From NCBI RefSeq assembly GCF_016545825.1, contig NC_052614.1:63524528-63588527 (forward strand): a stretch of DNA of 64,000 bases. Direction: 5' to 3'. The notes beneath the pieces were generated by a model. That model searched no databases. It was not told the origin of the DNA and was given only the letters and a program-made list of their open reading frames with translations. Shown one piece after another: positions 1 to 10,473 of the stretch. Every line of letters begins with the position of its first letter. Position 1 is the stretch's first letter. Source of the stretch: Eucalyptus grandis (taxonomy: Eukaryota > Streptophyta > Magnoliopsida > Myrtales > Myrtaceae). The translations under genes and the position numbers were made by a program.

Positions 1-2102
1 ATGTTATGAGTTTTAGCTAAATGTTGCATTTTCCTATAATTCACATCTCCAAGTCTATTGTGTAGCAACTTTGGATCAATCAAAGTAGAATTCACATGGT
101 TTATGCTATCAACATTTAAACTCAACCTATACATACCATTAACCATGAATGCACAACCAAAATAATATGAGTTAACAGATAAAGTTACTCTATCATTCAT
201 AGTTGAAAAAGACATACCGGCTTTATCAAGTAAACTCATAGATATCAAATTCTTCTTAAGTAAAGGTACTACTCTAACATGATTCAGAGTTAGTAATTTA
301 CCTGAAGAAAGCACCAAAGCATGAGTCACCTTTGCCTCACCACCATTGCAATTTTCCACAGTGTCTTTCAGTTCTGTGACATTAGTGAGTAATTTCTTGT
401 CATTTGTAGCATGACAAGTAGCGCCACTATCCAACCACCACTCAGAAGAGATGCTGGCCTTTCCATTCTTCATCATTCCGATAAAGGCTTGAGGCTCAGA
501 TCCTCTAATTAGCATATTGGCCTCATTATGTGGTGTGTCATTATTTGGCTTCTTCGGCAACTTACACTCTGCTACCCAGTGACCCCACTTTCCACAATTA
601 TGGCACTTGCCCTTCTTCTTCTTTTTGAAGATAGTCTTTTTTGCCTCTAATCAAAGAGGGTTCACCTTTTTGGTGACTTGGACTTTTCTGAGGTTTATTG
701 GAGTGTGAAACTAAGTTGGCAACTGACTTTTGTTGTCCCGCTTGTTCCAAACTCTTCCTAGTGATATTTTGATCCTCAATGTGAATATACCTCTTTAATT
801 CATCCAGTCCCATCTGTACCTTCAGTCTGTGCATTTCAGTCTTGAAAGAACTCCATTCAGTTGGCAGTTTACTCAACACAAGACCGACAAAGAGATTATC
901 GGACATATCAGAATTATCATCTTTCAACTTGTTCCTCATGTTCTCAAATTCAACTAGCTGAGAGGTGATGCTTGAATTCATAGTGAATTTAAAGTCAAAG
1001 AATTTCTCTGCTATGAGAGTTTTAGATAGCCCCTCTTGTTTTTTGGAATTGAGTATTCAAGTGATCCCATATCTCTTTCGCCGTCTTATACTCACTATAA
1101 GTCATAGCCAGATTAGGATTTAGAGAGTTCAACAAGTAATCTCTACAAAAATCCTCATCTTTGTTCCATTGATATTCATTCACATCTTCATGGTAGATGC
1201 AAAATCGCTCAATACAAGATAGAATATGTCACGTTCTTTCATGCCAAATTGAACATGTAATTTCCAGCCATGAAATTCAGTAACATCAAAAGATTGCAAC
1301 TTTATAATATCATAGGAACTACGCTTTGCCATTTTAATCAAAGCAAAGTGTTAGAAATAGTGCACCTTGAAGTCCTCAGAGCAACAAAGTTGAATAACTC
1401 CCCTAATCTTGATCAAACCACTCTGTAGGGATGGAATTTGCCAAAACAAACCCCAAAAACAGATCTGGAGCGCCCAAAAACCTTAAGATGGACTGCCTTT
1501 GTCGCTGAAACTCGCTGAAAAATTTCGCCCCCCGAAATTCGCTAGAAATTTCGTCCTCGAAATTCGCTAGAAATTCAGATGGAAACTTCCGGGTGCTGTA
1601 ACTTCTTTCGACTTCTGATTGACGCGAGTGACCACTCAAAACGTTCATATCGATAAGTAGATCAAAGCCCAAGTGGTTTCACCCTCTAAAATTGGCTATA
1701 ATTTTTTGGGTTTTTGAATCAAAGATTTCGGTCACCCGAATCTTCAAACTCAGATCCCGGCCAATATCACCGTCGAAATCGAAAGTAAATTACAGCCGCG
1801 AGTTCGTCTTGACGAAATCTTCAAGAAGACACTTTACTCGCTCAAATCCGACACACGAACTTAATACTTCAAGATTGTTGGAGGTAATAGGTTTGAGAGA
1901 AAAGATAGTTGCTTGAAGTATTACACCAAGAGACGTCAAGTTTGGAACGCTCAACAATGTTACCTCCAGCGTAGGAAACCTAGAGTTTTTATATGCACGT
2001 TATAGGGCTTTCTCGCCCATATGACCCAAATAACCATGCTTTTACTTATTGGGCTTGTATGTGAACATATTATTTTGGACTATATTAATAATATATCCAA
2101 CA
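1..2102 (-). mobile_element. Ty1/copia retrotransposon, 5' part (LTR, gag, start of pol), minus strand
   Basis: Read on the minus strand, this is the 5' end of a copia element that runs off the left edge. The LTR (2102 down to 1349) is followed by a gag frame beginning near 1331 with MAKRSSYDI. The gag (UBN2-type) region is open from 981 to 598, and a CCHC zinc knuckle (CHNCGKWGHWVAEC) lies around 568-612. A retropepsin motif WWLDSGATCH follows at about 418-440, then a pre-integrase region to position 1. Gag is broken by frameshifts around 1000-1060 and near 640. No initiator-Met primer site (TGGTATCAGAGC) is visible just inside the LTR, so the element is probably degraded. The rest of pol and the 3' LTR lie outside the window. 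Confidence 0.88.
1349..2102 (-). repeat. copia 5' LTR
   Basis: On the minus strand it starts TGTTGGA (2102-2096) and ends TCTAACA (1355-1349), a near-perfect short terminal inverted repeat. A TATA-like stretch lies near 1984-1996. Sequence homologous to the second duplicated block (26415 onward) begins at the very next base, 2103, so the LTR edge is well placed. Confidence 0.75.
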
Positions 2103-2156
2103 CATCCACCACTGTGCGATGACCTTTCCCCATTGTGATGGCGGATGACTCGAGCA

Positions 2157-2426
2157 CTAAAAATTCACAAAATCAGACTCAGCGTTATTCTCACGAAACA
2201 TCTGTTCCAATCCGTCTAGTTCATACGAAATTTCTGTGCTCGGTGCTATCTCCTTGTCTCGCTCCTCAAAACTAAATTTCTGCGTCCGCCAAATGAAGTC
2301 AAAAAAGGCATCCACTTTTGTCTTTGGCCGTGCGTCTCCTGCGGTGCGGTGATGTGGTCCGTGTCGATCCGACGACTTCTCCGACTCCGACTCTTGAGTG
2401 CGAGCGTGCACGACGAAGACCCCCAA
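2157..2426 (-). CDS. Hypothetical 89-aa ORF, also open in duplicate copy B
   Basis: The frame is open and the same length in both duplicated blocks (other copy 26464-26733). It is hydrophilic, with an acidic and basic mix (FIWRTQKFSFEERDKE) and no recognisable domain, signal peptide or membrane segment. Most of the roughly 14 base differences between the two copies change an amino acid, which argues against strong protein constraint. It may be an exon remnant of a lost gene or a chance ORF. No function is assigned. Confidence 0.2.
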   Translation of the reverse strand: MGVFVVHARTQESESEKSSDRHGPHHRTAGDARPKTKVDAFFDFIWRTQKFSFEERDKEIAPSTEISYELDGLEQMFRENNAESDFVNF

Positions 2427-3299
2427 CTGCTGAACGCGTGCCTGGTTTTACACGCACTAGGCTAGGCTGCATCAAAATCCAAAGTGGAAATCAACAACTC
2501 CCATCTTCTATTGTGGAGTTTTAAGCTACCCGCTATTTAAATTTGTCCTCTCTCTGAAATAGGATCTCGAGCTACCGGACCGGTTTGATCCAACATAACC
2601 ATGTTCTAGTCGTGCCGTGACACTTGGCTCTCTCGAGTAAACCGATCAACACTCACGGTGGTGTCGAATTCATTGATGTTTGTTGGGTTGTCGGAGAATT
2701 GGGAACCGGAAATCGAAATGAAGAGAGCTAATTCGGTATCATTGTCTTCTCCCTACTTCATGGGAACTCGAATTGAAAAGAAAGAGCGTGCAGCATACCG
2801 TCTTTCTAAAATTTCTGAGCACATCCCATGGACATGCTTTGGAAGAGATCAGGAACCTTCTTCGGATTAAAGTAATCAAGCGAGTCGAGGTCTAATGCCA
2901 TGAATGAGGAGCGAATTAAGGACGAAAGTGGGGGTGTCAATCTGTGTCGACGGCCAGTGTTCATGCGGTGTCATGCTAAGGGGATACTCTTAAATTAATT
3001 GGCCGGAATATGATCCGTGTAATCAATAGGTAATCCGGCCCCAACCCACATGACTCTATTAAATTAAATAGGTCAAGCTAGGCCAGTCCAATCCGAATGT
3101 TACACAAAGAATCCGAATAACTTTTTTAAGCTAAAATCCAGTTCATGTGGCTTTTACTCAAGAAAATTGATGTGCTTATATGGTTATTCACCCGAGACCT
3201 ACTAATTTTAATAAAATGTGAAATTTTAATATATGATAATAGTGATTTATTCCGATTGTGTGTAGTATCATCATCAATAACACAGAATTGGGGAAAAAA

Positions 3300-3480
3300 A
3301 ACTAAGATTAAACTCCTTGACTAGCCCCATTCCTCCATCTTTGGTCAATTTAACAAGCTCGAGTGTTCTTGAGTCCAATCCCGCCTCTTGGCTTGGACTG
3401 TGCCATCCCAGTGGAAATAGGAGATTTGACTAATCTCCCTTGTCTAGATTTGAGCTCGAATGACTTCAATGAGAATTGAA
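3300..3480 (+). pseudogene. LRR receptor relic upstream of receptor kinase A
   Basis: Short stretches translate to leucine-rich-repeat sequence, for example IPVEIGDLTNLPCLDLSSND at 3405-3464, preceded by an NSLTSPIPPSLVNLTSSSV-like stretch around 3310-3370. The same relic sits at 27600-27775 in copy B. It is too short and shifted in frame to be a gene. It is best read as the remains of another LRR receptor lost before the block was duplicated. Confidence 0.6.
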
Positions 3481-3489
3481 TAAAGTTTG

Positions 3490-3700
3490 GTAAGTCACCT
3501 TTCCCTTACAATGGGTTAGAATTTTTTTAGGGTCAAACATCACCGATAGAAATGTCGTGTAGAAAGTTTGGTAAGACAAACCTTTCCTTTACGATGGGTT
3601 AGAATTTTTTGAGGGCCAAACATCACCAATAGAAGTGTCGTGTAGACCACGACTTCCCATGAACCATCGGCCACATCCAAAAGTCAACACATACGAAGCC
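3490..3700. repeat. Receptor-cluster-associated repeat (two diverged units)
   Basis: Two diverged units share a core of the form ACGATGGGTTAGAATTTTTT followed by GAGGGCCAAACATCACC. Related units occur near 8745-8890, 25555-25745, 27815-27960 and 33645-33790, always beside receptor-kinase genes or fragments. No coding capacity or terminal repeats are seen. It appears to be flanking DNA copied together with the kinases. Confidence 0.55.
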
Positions 3701-4693
3701 CCAAAAAAATCTTGACTTCTTGATGGATGCCTACAAGTTCCTTCATATCCATGCCTGTTTACATTCTTTTTCTTTTCTGCAGCAAGGCGTCGTTGGTAGC
3801 TACTCCAATAGGTGGTCTTTTCTAGAATTATTTGCCACGAAAATCACCTGTTGGAATGTCAAAGGTAATGGTCAGAGAAAATTTTTGAATTTGAAACTCA
3901 TGGCCTCATCTTCATTGCAAGGCCATTTCTTCCTCCCCCGAGCTTGAAGAACCCGTCTCTTTTTCGCCGATTCTTGGAGTTTCGTTGTCCCTAGATGCTC
4001 GAACGAGAACTGGAGCTCATGAAGACGAACGGGAGGCTAAAACAAGGAACTCTGTTTCTCCATCGAGAAAATTGAGCTTTGCTTTGGAGAAATAGAGCTC
4101 TTTCAGCGAGAGAGAGAGAGAAGTTCCCCCAATTTTAAATGAAGCGTTATTGTGCTGCTCATTTTGCCTAGTTAGACGAAGAATATTTGACATTAGACTT
4201 CAATATCTCTTATTAAACAAAAAAATCAGAGTCAAAGTTTAATTTAAAATGCCACGTAGGAAGAATTGTTGGAATTTGTCGTCAGAGACACTTATCCTTT
4301 TCGATTGATGTAGTACTCAACTAATCGCTGATAATAATTTGGTATTAAGGTGAGCGCTGCATAAAAATCATGATATTTTTAATATATTTTTTTTAAAATT
4401 AAAGTAACATGTGTTTCCCAACAATATTCAAACAAAAAAAGGTGCTACATGTGAGACTGAGGTTATCTAAAAAGTTAAAATTCAAAGGGATCTTGTGAGC
4501 ATGTTTCATGGAATGCAAAGTGTGGATTGGATCCGCACTAAAACCACGGGCCCCTCCGTCTGATGATCACATCATTTGTCTCGTTCGGGGAGACTTTCAA
4601 GTCTTTTATGTCCACTCAAGTTATTTTCTTATGGATCACCCTTCTTCTATTTATCACGGCAAACTTAGGCTCTCCTTTCCCAAGCAAGAAGAG

Positions 4694-4730
<37 letters not shown>

Positions 4731-4735
4731 CAAGG

Positions 4736-7240
4736 ATGAATCTTGTAAGCAAACCCATCGGCTTACATGTTTGTCAGCTGATGACTGCAGCTACATGGAT
4801 TGTTATTGTGCTGGCTCTCTCCACAACTTCCTTGCCCTTGCCACCAAAATAGAGGCAGATGCTCTTCGTCGCAGTGGGTGGTGGCCTTCCTCCATTACAA
4901 GCAACACTTCCGTGTCGCATTGTACGTGGCTTGGCATTTCATGCGACGATTCTGGAAGCATTGTTGAAATAAACATATCACGAGACTACTACTTCTCCTG
5001 CTATTTAAGCAGCATGAATTACTCTCTACTCCCGAATCTCTCCTCTCTTCAGCTATCTGGTAAATGCCTCAGCGATATTATTCCTCTTCAAATATGTGCA
5101 CTCCCAAAGCTCGAGGCACCTCGACTTGTCCTTCAATTATCTAATCGGTGAGTTGCCTCTGTGTCTCCAAAATCTCACCACGTTAGAAGTAATTGACATT
5201 CATAATAATCGAATCAATAGTCGAATCCCTCCTAAATTGGGAAATTTGAAGAGATTGATCTACCTAGATCTCGGTTTCAATAGGCTAAATGGCATGATCC
5301 CTACGACTCTAGCAAAATTGAAGAACTTGGCTCAACTCTATTTGCGAGGGAACTTCTTCAATGGATCCATTCCTTTGGAAATAGGAACTTGACAAACTTG
5401 GCATATCTAAGTCTGGGAGATAACGGATTCAGTGGATATATCCCATCAGAAATAGGTAATTTGAAAAGGTTGATCTACCTAGATCTCAGTGTCAATTTGC
5501 TAGATGGCAAATTCCCTACGACTCTAGTGAAATTGAAGAACTTGGCGCAACTCTATTTGCAACATAACTTTTTCAATGGATCCATTCCTTCGGAAATAGG
5601 GAACTTGACGAACTTGACGAACTTGACATATCTAAATATGAAAATAAACGCATTCAGTGGATCTATCCCATCAGAAATAGGTAATTTGAAAAGGCTGATC
5701 TACTTGGATCTGAGTTATAATGAACTTTGGGGGACAATCCCGATGACTCTTGGTCACATAGATGACATCGACTTGTCGTCTAATCATCTCACGGGAAAAA
5801 TTCCAGATAACCTGGCCCACGTTCCTTATAAAGCTTTCATAGGCAATGAAGGTTTGGAAAAGACTTATGGTTCTAGAAGAATGTCTAGGGTTGTATTTGT
5901 GATAATACTTATACCACTAATTGCTATATCATTCATTTCCTATATATATATTTTTGAGGCCTTTCATCTTATTTCGGCATAGAATGAAGAGCACTCAATC
6001 GAGATGATAGAAAAAAAATGGAGATTTCTTGTCATTATGGAATTATGATGGGAGAATTGCATATGAAGACATAATCAATGCAACGAAGACTTTGACATCA
6101 AATATTGCATTGGAACTGGTGGATATGGTAGTGTCTATAGAACGCAATTGCCTAATGGGAAAATCGTGGCATTGAAGAAACTTCACCATCATGAAGCAGA
6201 TGACCCATCTTTCGACAAGAGCTTCCGAAATGAAGTGAAGCACTTGACTGAAGTACGGCATAGAAGCATAATTAAGCTCTATGGTTTTTGCTTACACAAG
6301 CAATGTATGTTCTTGGTTTATGAGTACATGGAAAGGGGGAGTCTATTTTGTGCTCTAAGAGATGACGTTGAAGCGATGGAACTAGATTGGTCTAAAAGAC
6401 TCGTCATTGTATGGGATATGGCACATGCCTTGTCTTACCTGCACCACGATTGCGCTCAACCGATCGTTCATCGAGACATATCTAGCAACAACATTTTGCT
6501 AGACAACACTATGCAGGCTTTTTATCAGATTTTCGGCACAGCAAGACTCCTAGAACCTAATTTCTCATCTAATCTCACTGCAAATATCGCAGGCACCCGT
6601 GGATATATAGCACCAGGTAAGCAACAATCGTCCATATTTTTGTGGAACGTTATTACTGGATGCACTTAGCTAGATCAATATACTAAACACCCCTCATGCG
6701 GTAATAACATGATGACGCTTCAGCATACTTACATATTTATCATTTGATGATGCACTAACTAAGATTGTGAACTTTGTTTCGAGCCTCATCTAATCTACGA
6801 CCTTTTGTTTTTTTTAAGAGCTCGCTTACACTTGGGTCATCAATGAGAAATGTGACGTATACAGCTTTGGGGTGGTAGCAATGGAAATAATAATGGGTGA
6901 GCATCCTGGTGAGATCATCTCAATGATGTCCCCTCTCTTCAGAGAAGATATTATGCTACATCAAGTATTTGATCCACGCTTGCCAATTCCAAGAGAGAAT
7001 TCTATTGCAAGAAGTATCATTCTGGTAGTTTTTCTAGCGCTTGCTTGCTTAAATAGCAATCCAAAGTTGCGACCCACGATGAAACAAGTTTCGGAAGCTT
7101 TTCTAGCTCCAAAACTAGCGTTGGCGAAGCCCTTCTATTCTATCTCACTTGCGCAGCTCCTAGGAAATAATCGAGGACTATGGTGGGAAGGTGGATCGAC
7201 AGAAAATTCTTCAAGCCCACAGGAAGAACAAGGATCATGA
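4736..7240 (+). pseudogene. LRR receptor-like kinase copy A, broken (MIK2-like)
   Basis: The layout matches a plasma-membrane LRR receptor kinase of the MIK2/At1g35710 type: signal peptide ([12 protein letters not shown]), LRR cap with GISCDDSG, one LRR array ending near [12 protein letters not shown], membrane segment, kinase, one intron (6617-6818) and a last exon to 7240. Compared with copy B the frame is broken by small indels near 4818 (one C missing in the signal peptide), 5115, 5385, 5945 and 6090. At 6516-6535 paired indels turn LSDFG into YQIFG, so the metal-binding Asp of DFG is lost. HRDISSNN is kept and the splice sites are intact. Unlike copy B it has a single ectodomain module. 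A CT microsatellite (about 4696-4727) lies just upstream of the ATG. It is almost certainly a pseudogene; it could still be transcribed. Confidence 0.88.
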
Positions 7241-8979
7241 GGTACTTGTCCCAAAACAAGCAAATAAGTTTCACCAAGTGAAGAGTCGGTTGATGAAATG
7301 ATGCTGCAAATTGGCGAACATGGTTGAGGTCATGAAGTATGCGGCCCTTGCAATTTTTAAGTCATGTTAATTTTTTTTATACTAGCTAGGCTAAAATTTT
7401 CCTAGGTAACCATTACCAAGTAGTGAGAAGCATTTATCAAATGGTCGTTTATATTTCTGTCTTTTTAGTAAGATCGAAACGTGTGATGAGTGATAATGTG
7501 TTGTTGTTACCATGAATGCATGGCTTGTTAAGGAAATTCGCTACGTATTTGGAGGATCGTTTCTCTTTAGTTGAAGACGGCAAATTTCAAAATTGATGTT
7601 TCCTTCACATTAGCTAAAGATCAGACATCACATAAACAACAGAAGACCAAGACTTCTCTTGATTGTGTAGACGACCCATGTACATGAAAATGAAGCTCAA
7701 TTACATTAGACTTTGGAATTGGGTACTCGACCAAGACCTTGACTTCTTGAACGTGTCCTAATTTGACACATAACCTGTTTAAATTCTAATCAAATCACCA
7801 TTAATTAACCTTGATATTTACGAGAAGGGGCTACCGGCCACCGCACAATTATCATGTTGCAGAAATTCATCTTCTCTGATTATCGGCAATGTGTACCTTT
7901 CCATTGTAACAGAAACAAATAATCTATTGTAAATTTTATTCCTTGAAACTATTTTTCCTTTTTTGGTCAGATTCCTAGAAACTAATTTATGTCTACATAA
8001 ATATGTCAATGCAAGTATTCTAGTACTGTCCTTAATGAGTGCCGCTTGGATTTGTAATTAACAAGACGTTGCTCGTTTTTCTCGCAATGAGAAGTTCTCT
8101 TACGCTTTTCACTCGTCATGCTTCCAACTAAGATTCTTCCATTTCCTTAGCGCTCGCCCTTTTTACGAGTCTTAATGTTACAAATCAGCAGTGTAACTAT
8201 TCCTATTAAGTATTTCTTTTGAAGATCATCAGCATTATCATCATCATCATCGTCATCATCTTTCAAAATTGCAATAATTGTCGATTGCATAGGAAATACA
8301 TCCCTATGTGCATAACAGCGACAAAGAGGAATTTTCAACTATTGCAAAATCCAGGTATATCATACATTCTAAATAATAAGAATGTAGAGAATTTCGTATT
8401 TCTTGTCCAGAAGAGGACAATTCAAATGAAACAGGATACATAACTTTGGCCAGCCGTTAGTTTTTGTTTTTTCACGCTTACCAACTCTTTTCTTAGTACG
8501 GAATAGTAGAATTGTACCCGTCGTAGCATTGTGATTCTGTGAGGACGTAAAATGCAGAGAAATAATATTTGATACATGTTAAACTTTCTTCATATTATGC
8601 TATAGGAGTGAGAAGCAGTTTATATAGGACATTGCTTTATTTTTTAGTCTTTCCAATAAGATTAAAATGCATTATCAATAGGCAATGTATCAAGAAATAA
8701 TGAGACTCATACTAACCCATACAAATTTCCTGTAGTGTAAATGGTTCGATTAATGATGGGTATAACTCATAATTTTAAGGCCAAACATCACCAAAAGTCC
8801 ATAAAGACCATGACTTCTTGTGAACCAATGCGATACATAGCGGTCCAGAAAATCAACATTTGAAACCCCAAAAGACCCATTACATGTCGAGAAAATATCA
8901 AGTGGTTCTAGATGCCGGGGAGAACCTGGGGACACAATTCACCACAAACTAAATTCAATCCAGGATCAATTTTTCTCCT
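7241..8979. other. Non-coding DNA downstream of receptor kinase A
   Basis: This AT-rich DNA matches 32261-33880 in copy B. It contains a CAT/ATC microsatellite-like patch at 8224-8260 (shorter in copy B) and a diverged copy of the receptor-cluster repeat at 8745-8890. No ORF here is conserved in copy B, and I see no RNA gene. Confidence 0.6.
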
Positions 8980-9751
8980 GAAATTAAATCAATCGAAATT
9001 CTCTTAACTTCAGTAACAATTAGCAATATATAACCTCACAATATGCAAATATAATGCCGAAATAATAAGTAAGCAAAGTGAATAACGACAACATGGATTT
9101 AATATGGAAAACCCAATATTAGAAAAATTACGAACCGCTAAAAAATATCTATTAATCACCAAGAATAGAAGGATATACAAAGTATTTTTTCTCTAGTTAC
9201 ACATTAGAGACTCAACATCAATATTATAACCATATTTTCTTATCACACAAGTGGATAAATAAATTTGGAGTAAGAAAATTCTAATTGTGATTGGAGAATT
9301 CGGAAGCGATGCTTAACAAACGAAACCAATCACCTCATAGCTCTCGGTTTCACGAAAAACATACTCAAATTTGAGTCAATTCTGTCAACGTTTGGCCTTC
9401 GAATCAAGGCCATAAAGATTCAAGCCTTTTTCTTCCTCTTATCCACGAACGCCTTCGGGAGCTCTCTGTTTTCTCGCCTTCCTTCACCGCTGCCCTTTAC
9501 CTTTTTTGGGCACACTTTGTTTTCTCTCTCCTTACTTGCCGACACACGTAGGAAGCCTTCTCTCTTTTTAACTTGTTTTTTTTTTTTTTACGTTTCTTCT
9601 CTTCAATTTATTTCTTCTTATTTTTTTCAATGTTAGCTAGCCCCACGAACGAGGCATACGCAGCCAACAATCTCTCCCTCTGCCTCATGTGAAGATCTAT
9701 CATGCCCACTTATCTTCTACAAGAAAAGTTATGCCACAAGCAATGCTTTAG
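8980..9751 (-). mobile_element. Copia 3' LTR remnant with polypurine tract and RNase H tail
   Basis: On the minus strand the last codons of a copia RNase H domain (9751 downward) lead into a purine-rich tract around 9672-9690 (GAGGCAGAGGGAGAGAT) and then TGTTGGCTGCG, a typical LTR start, at about 9669. The LTR runs down to about 8980, where TTTAATTTC marks the probable end. Copy B has the same remnant (33880-34577) with a longer RNase H tail, so this element inserted before the block was duplicated. Confidence 0.6.
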
Positions 9752-10473
9752 TGTTGATACCTAAATTTTTGTATAAAAAATAGATTAATTTTACGCAAAA
9801 AAGAATGAAATAAAATTACATAGCATATAATTTTAGACGTATTTGATATATTTAGTAAAATTTTTATATATTCAAACGATATATTCCGAGAGGTATATTC
9901 GTTAAAAATTGAAAGATTTCGATGAAATGTTTCAAATGTGATATATATATTTGGCGTTAATCTTTGGGTAATATGTATTTTCGACATAATAAAAAAAACA
10001 TTAGATCTTTCAATTGTTGATAGGCGTGAATAAAGGAAAGAAAATGAAATGAAATCGTGAAAATTATACCTTGACCGCACGAGATGCAATCAAAAAGAAG
10101 AAGGAAATTTTGCTTCTTCTATATGTGGGCTCAATTTCATTGTATATAAAAGGGGGGCTTTTCTCGTACGAGGGAAGAAGAATTCGCAAAAAAAAAAAAA
10201 ATTCGTGGAAAGAGCAAGCGTGAGAGAATTCGTGAAAGTGAGAAGAAAGAAAAAAAAAAAGGAGAGAGGAAACCTGCAGAAGAAAAGAAAGGGAAAAGTC
10301 AGCAAAAAAAAAAACATGAGAAAAAGTGCAGAGAAGAAGTGACGTGAGAGACAAGTGAGGAGAGAGGGAAAAGAAAAAAGAAAAAAAAAAAGGAAAAGGA
10401 AAAAGAAGGGGAGTCTTCTTCTTCTTCAGCAAACCGGCGTTTGACGTCCACGCTTCAAGTCCAAACCCCGGCA
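9752..10473 (+). repeat. Candidate solo LTR
   Basis: It starts with TGTTGATACC exactly where homology to copy B stops (GCTTTAG in both copies, 9745-9751 and 34652-34658). A possible end is CCCCGGCA at 10466-10473, followed by GTTAG, one mismatch from the TTTAG before the start, which could be a 5-bp target duplication. A TATA motif (TATATAAAAG) at about 10142-10151 is followed by a purine-rich AG stretch typical of an LTR leader. No coding part is seen. The right edge is uncertain. Confidence 0.4.

Larger units (their letters stand above)
2103..9751. repeat. Segmental duplication, copy A (receptor-kinase block)
   Basis: This block aligns by eye with 26415-34658 over almost its whole length: the short conserved ORF near 2157, the LRR relic near 3300, the receptor kinase, the downstream non-coding DNA and a copia LTR remnant. 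Copy A keeps about 330 bp at 3684-4018 that copy B lacks; the B junction falls at a short similarity (CGAAG/TGAAG). The left edge coincides with a copia LTR and the right edge with the start of a candidate solo LTR, so both visible ends are set by later insertions. Confidence 0.85.

Noticed and set aside
3720..3947. 75-codon ORF in the segment missing from copy B
   Set aside because: No recognisable feature and not conserved in the duplicate; likely chance.
10064..10432. Phe/Leu/Ser-rich minus-strand ORFs
   Set aside because: They are translations of an A/AG-rich low-complexity stretch and do not resemble membrane proteins of known families.
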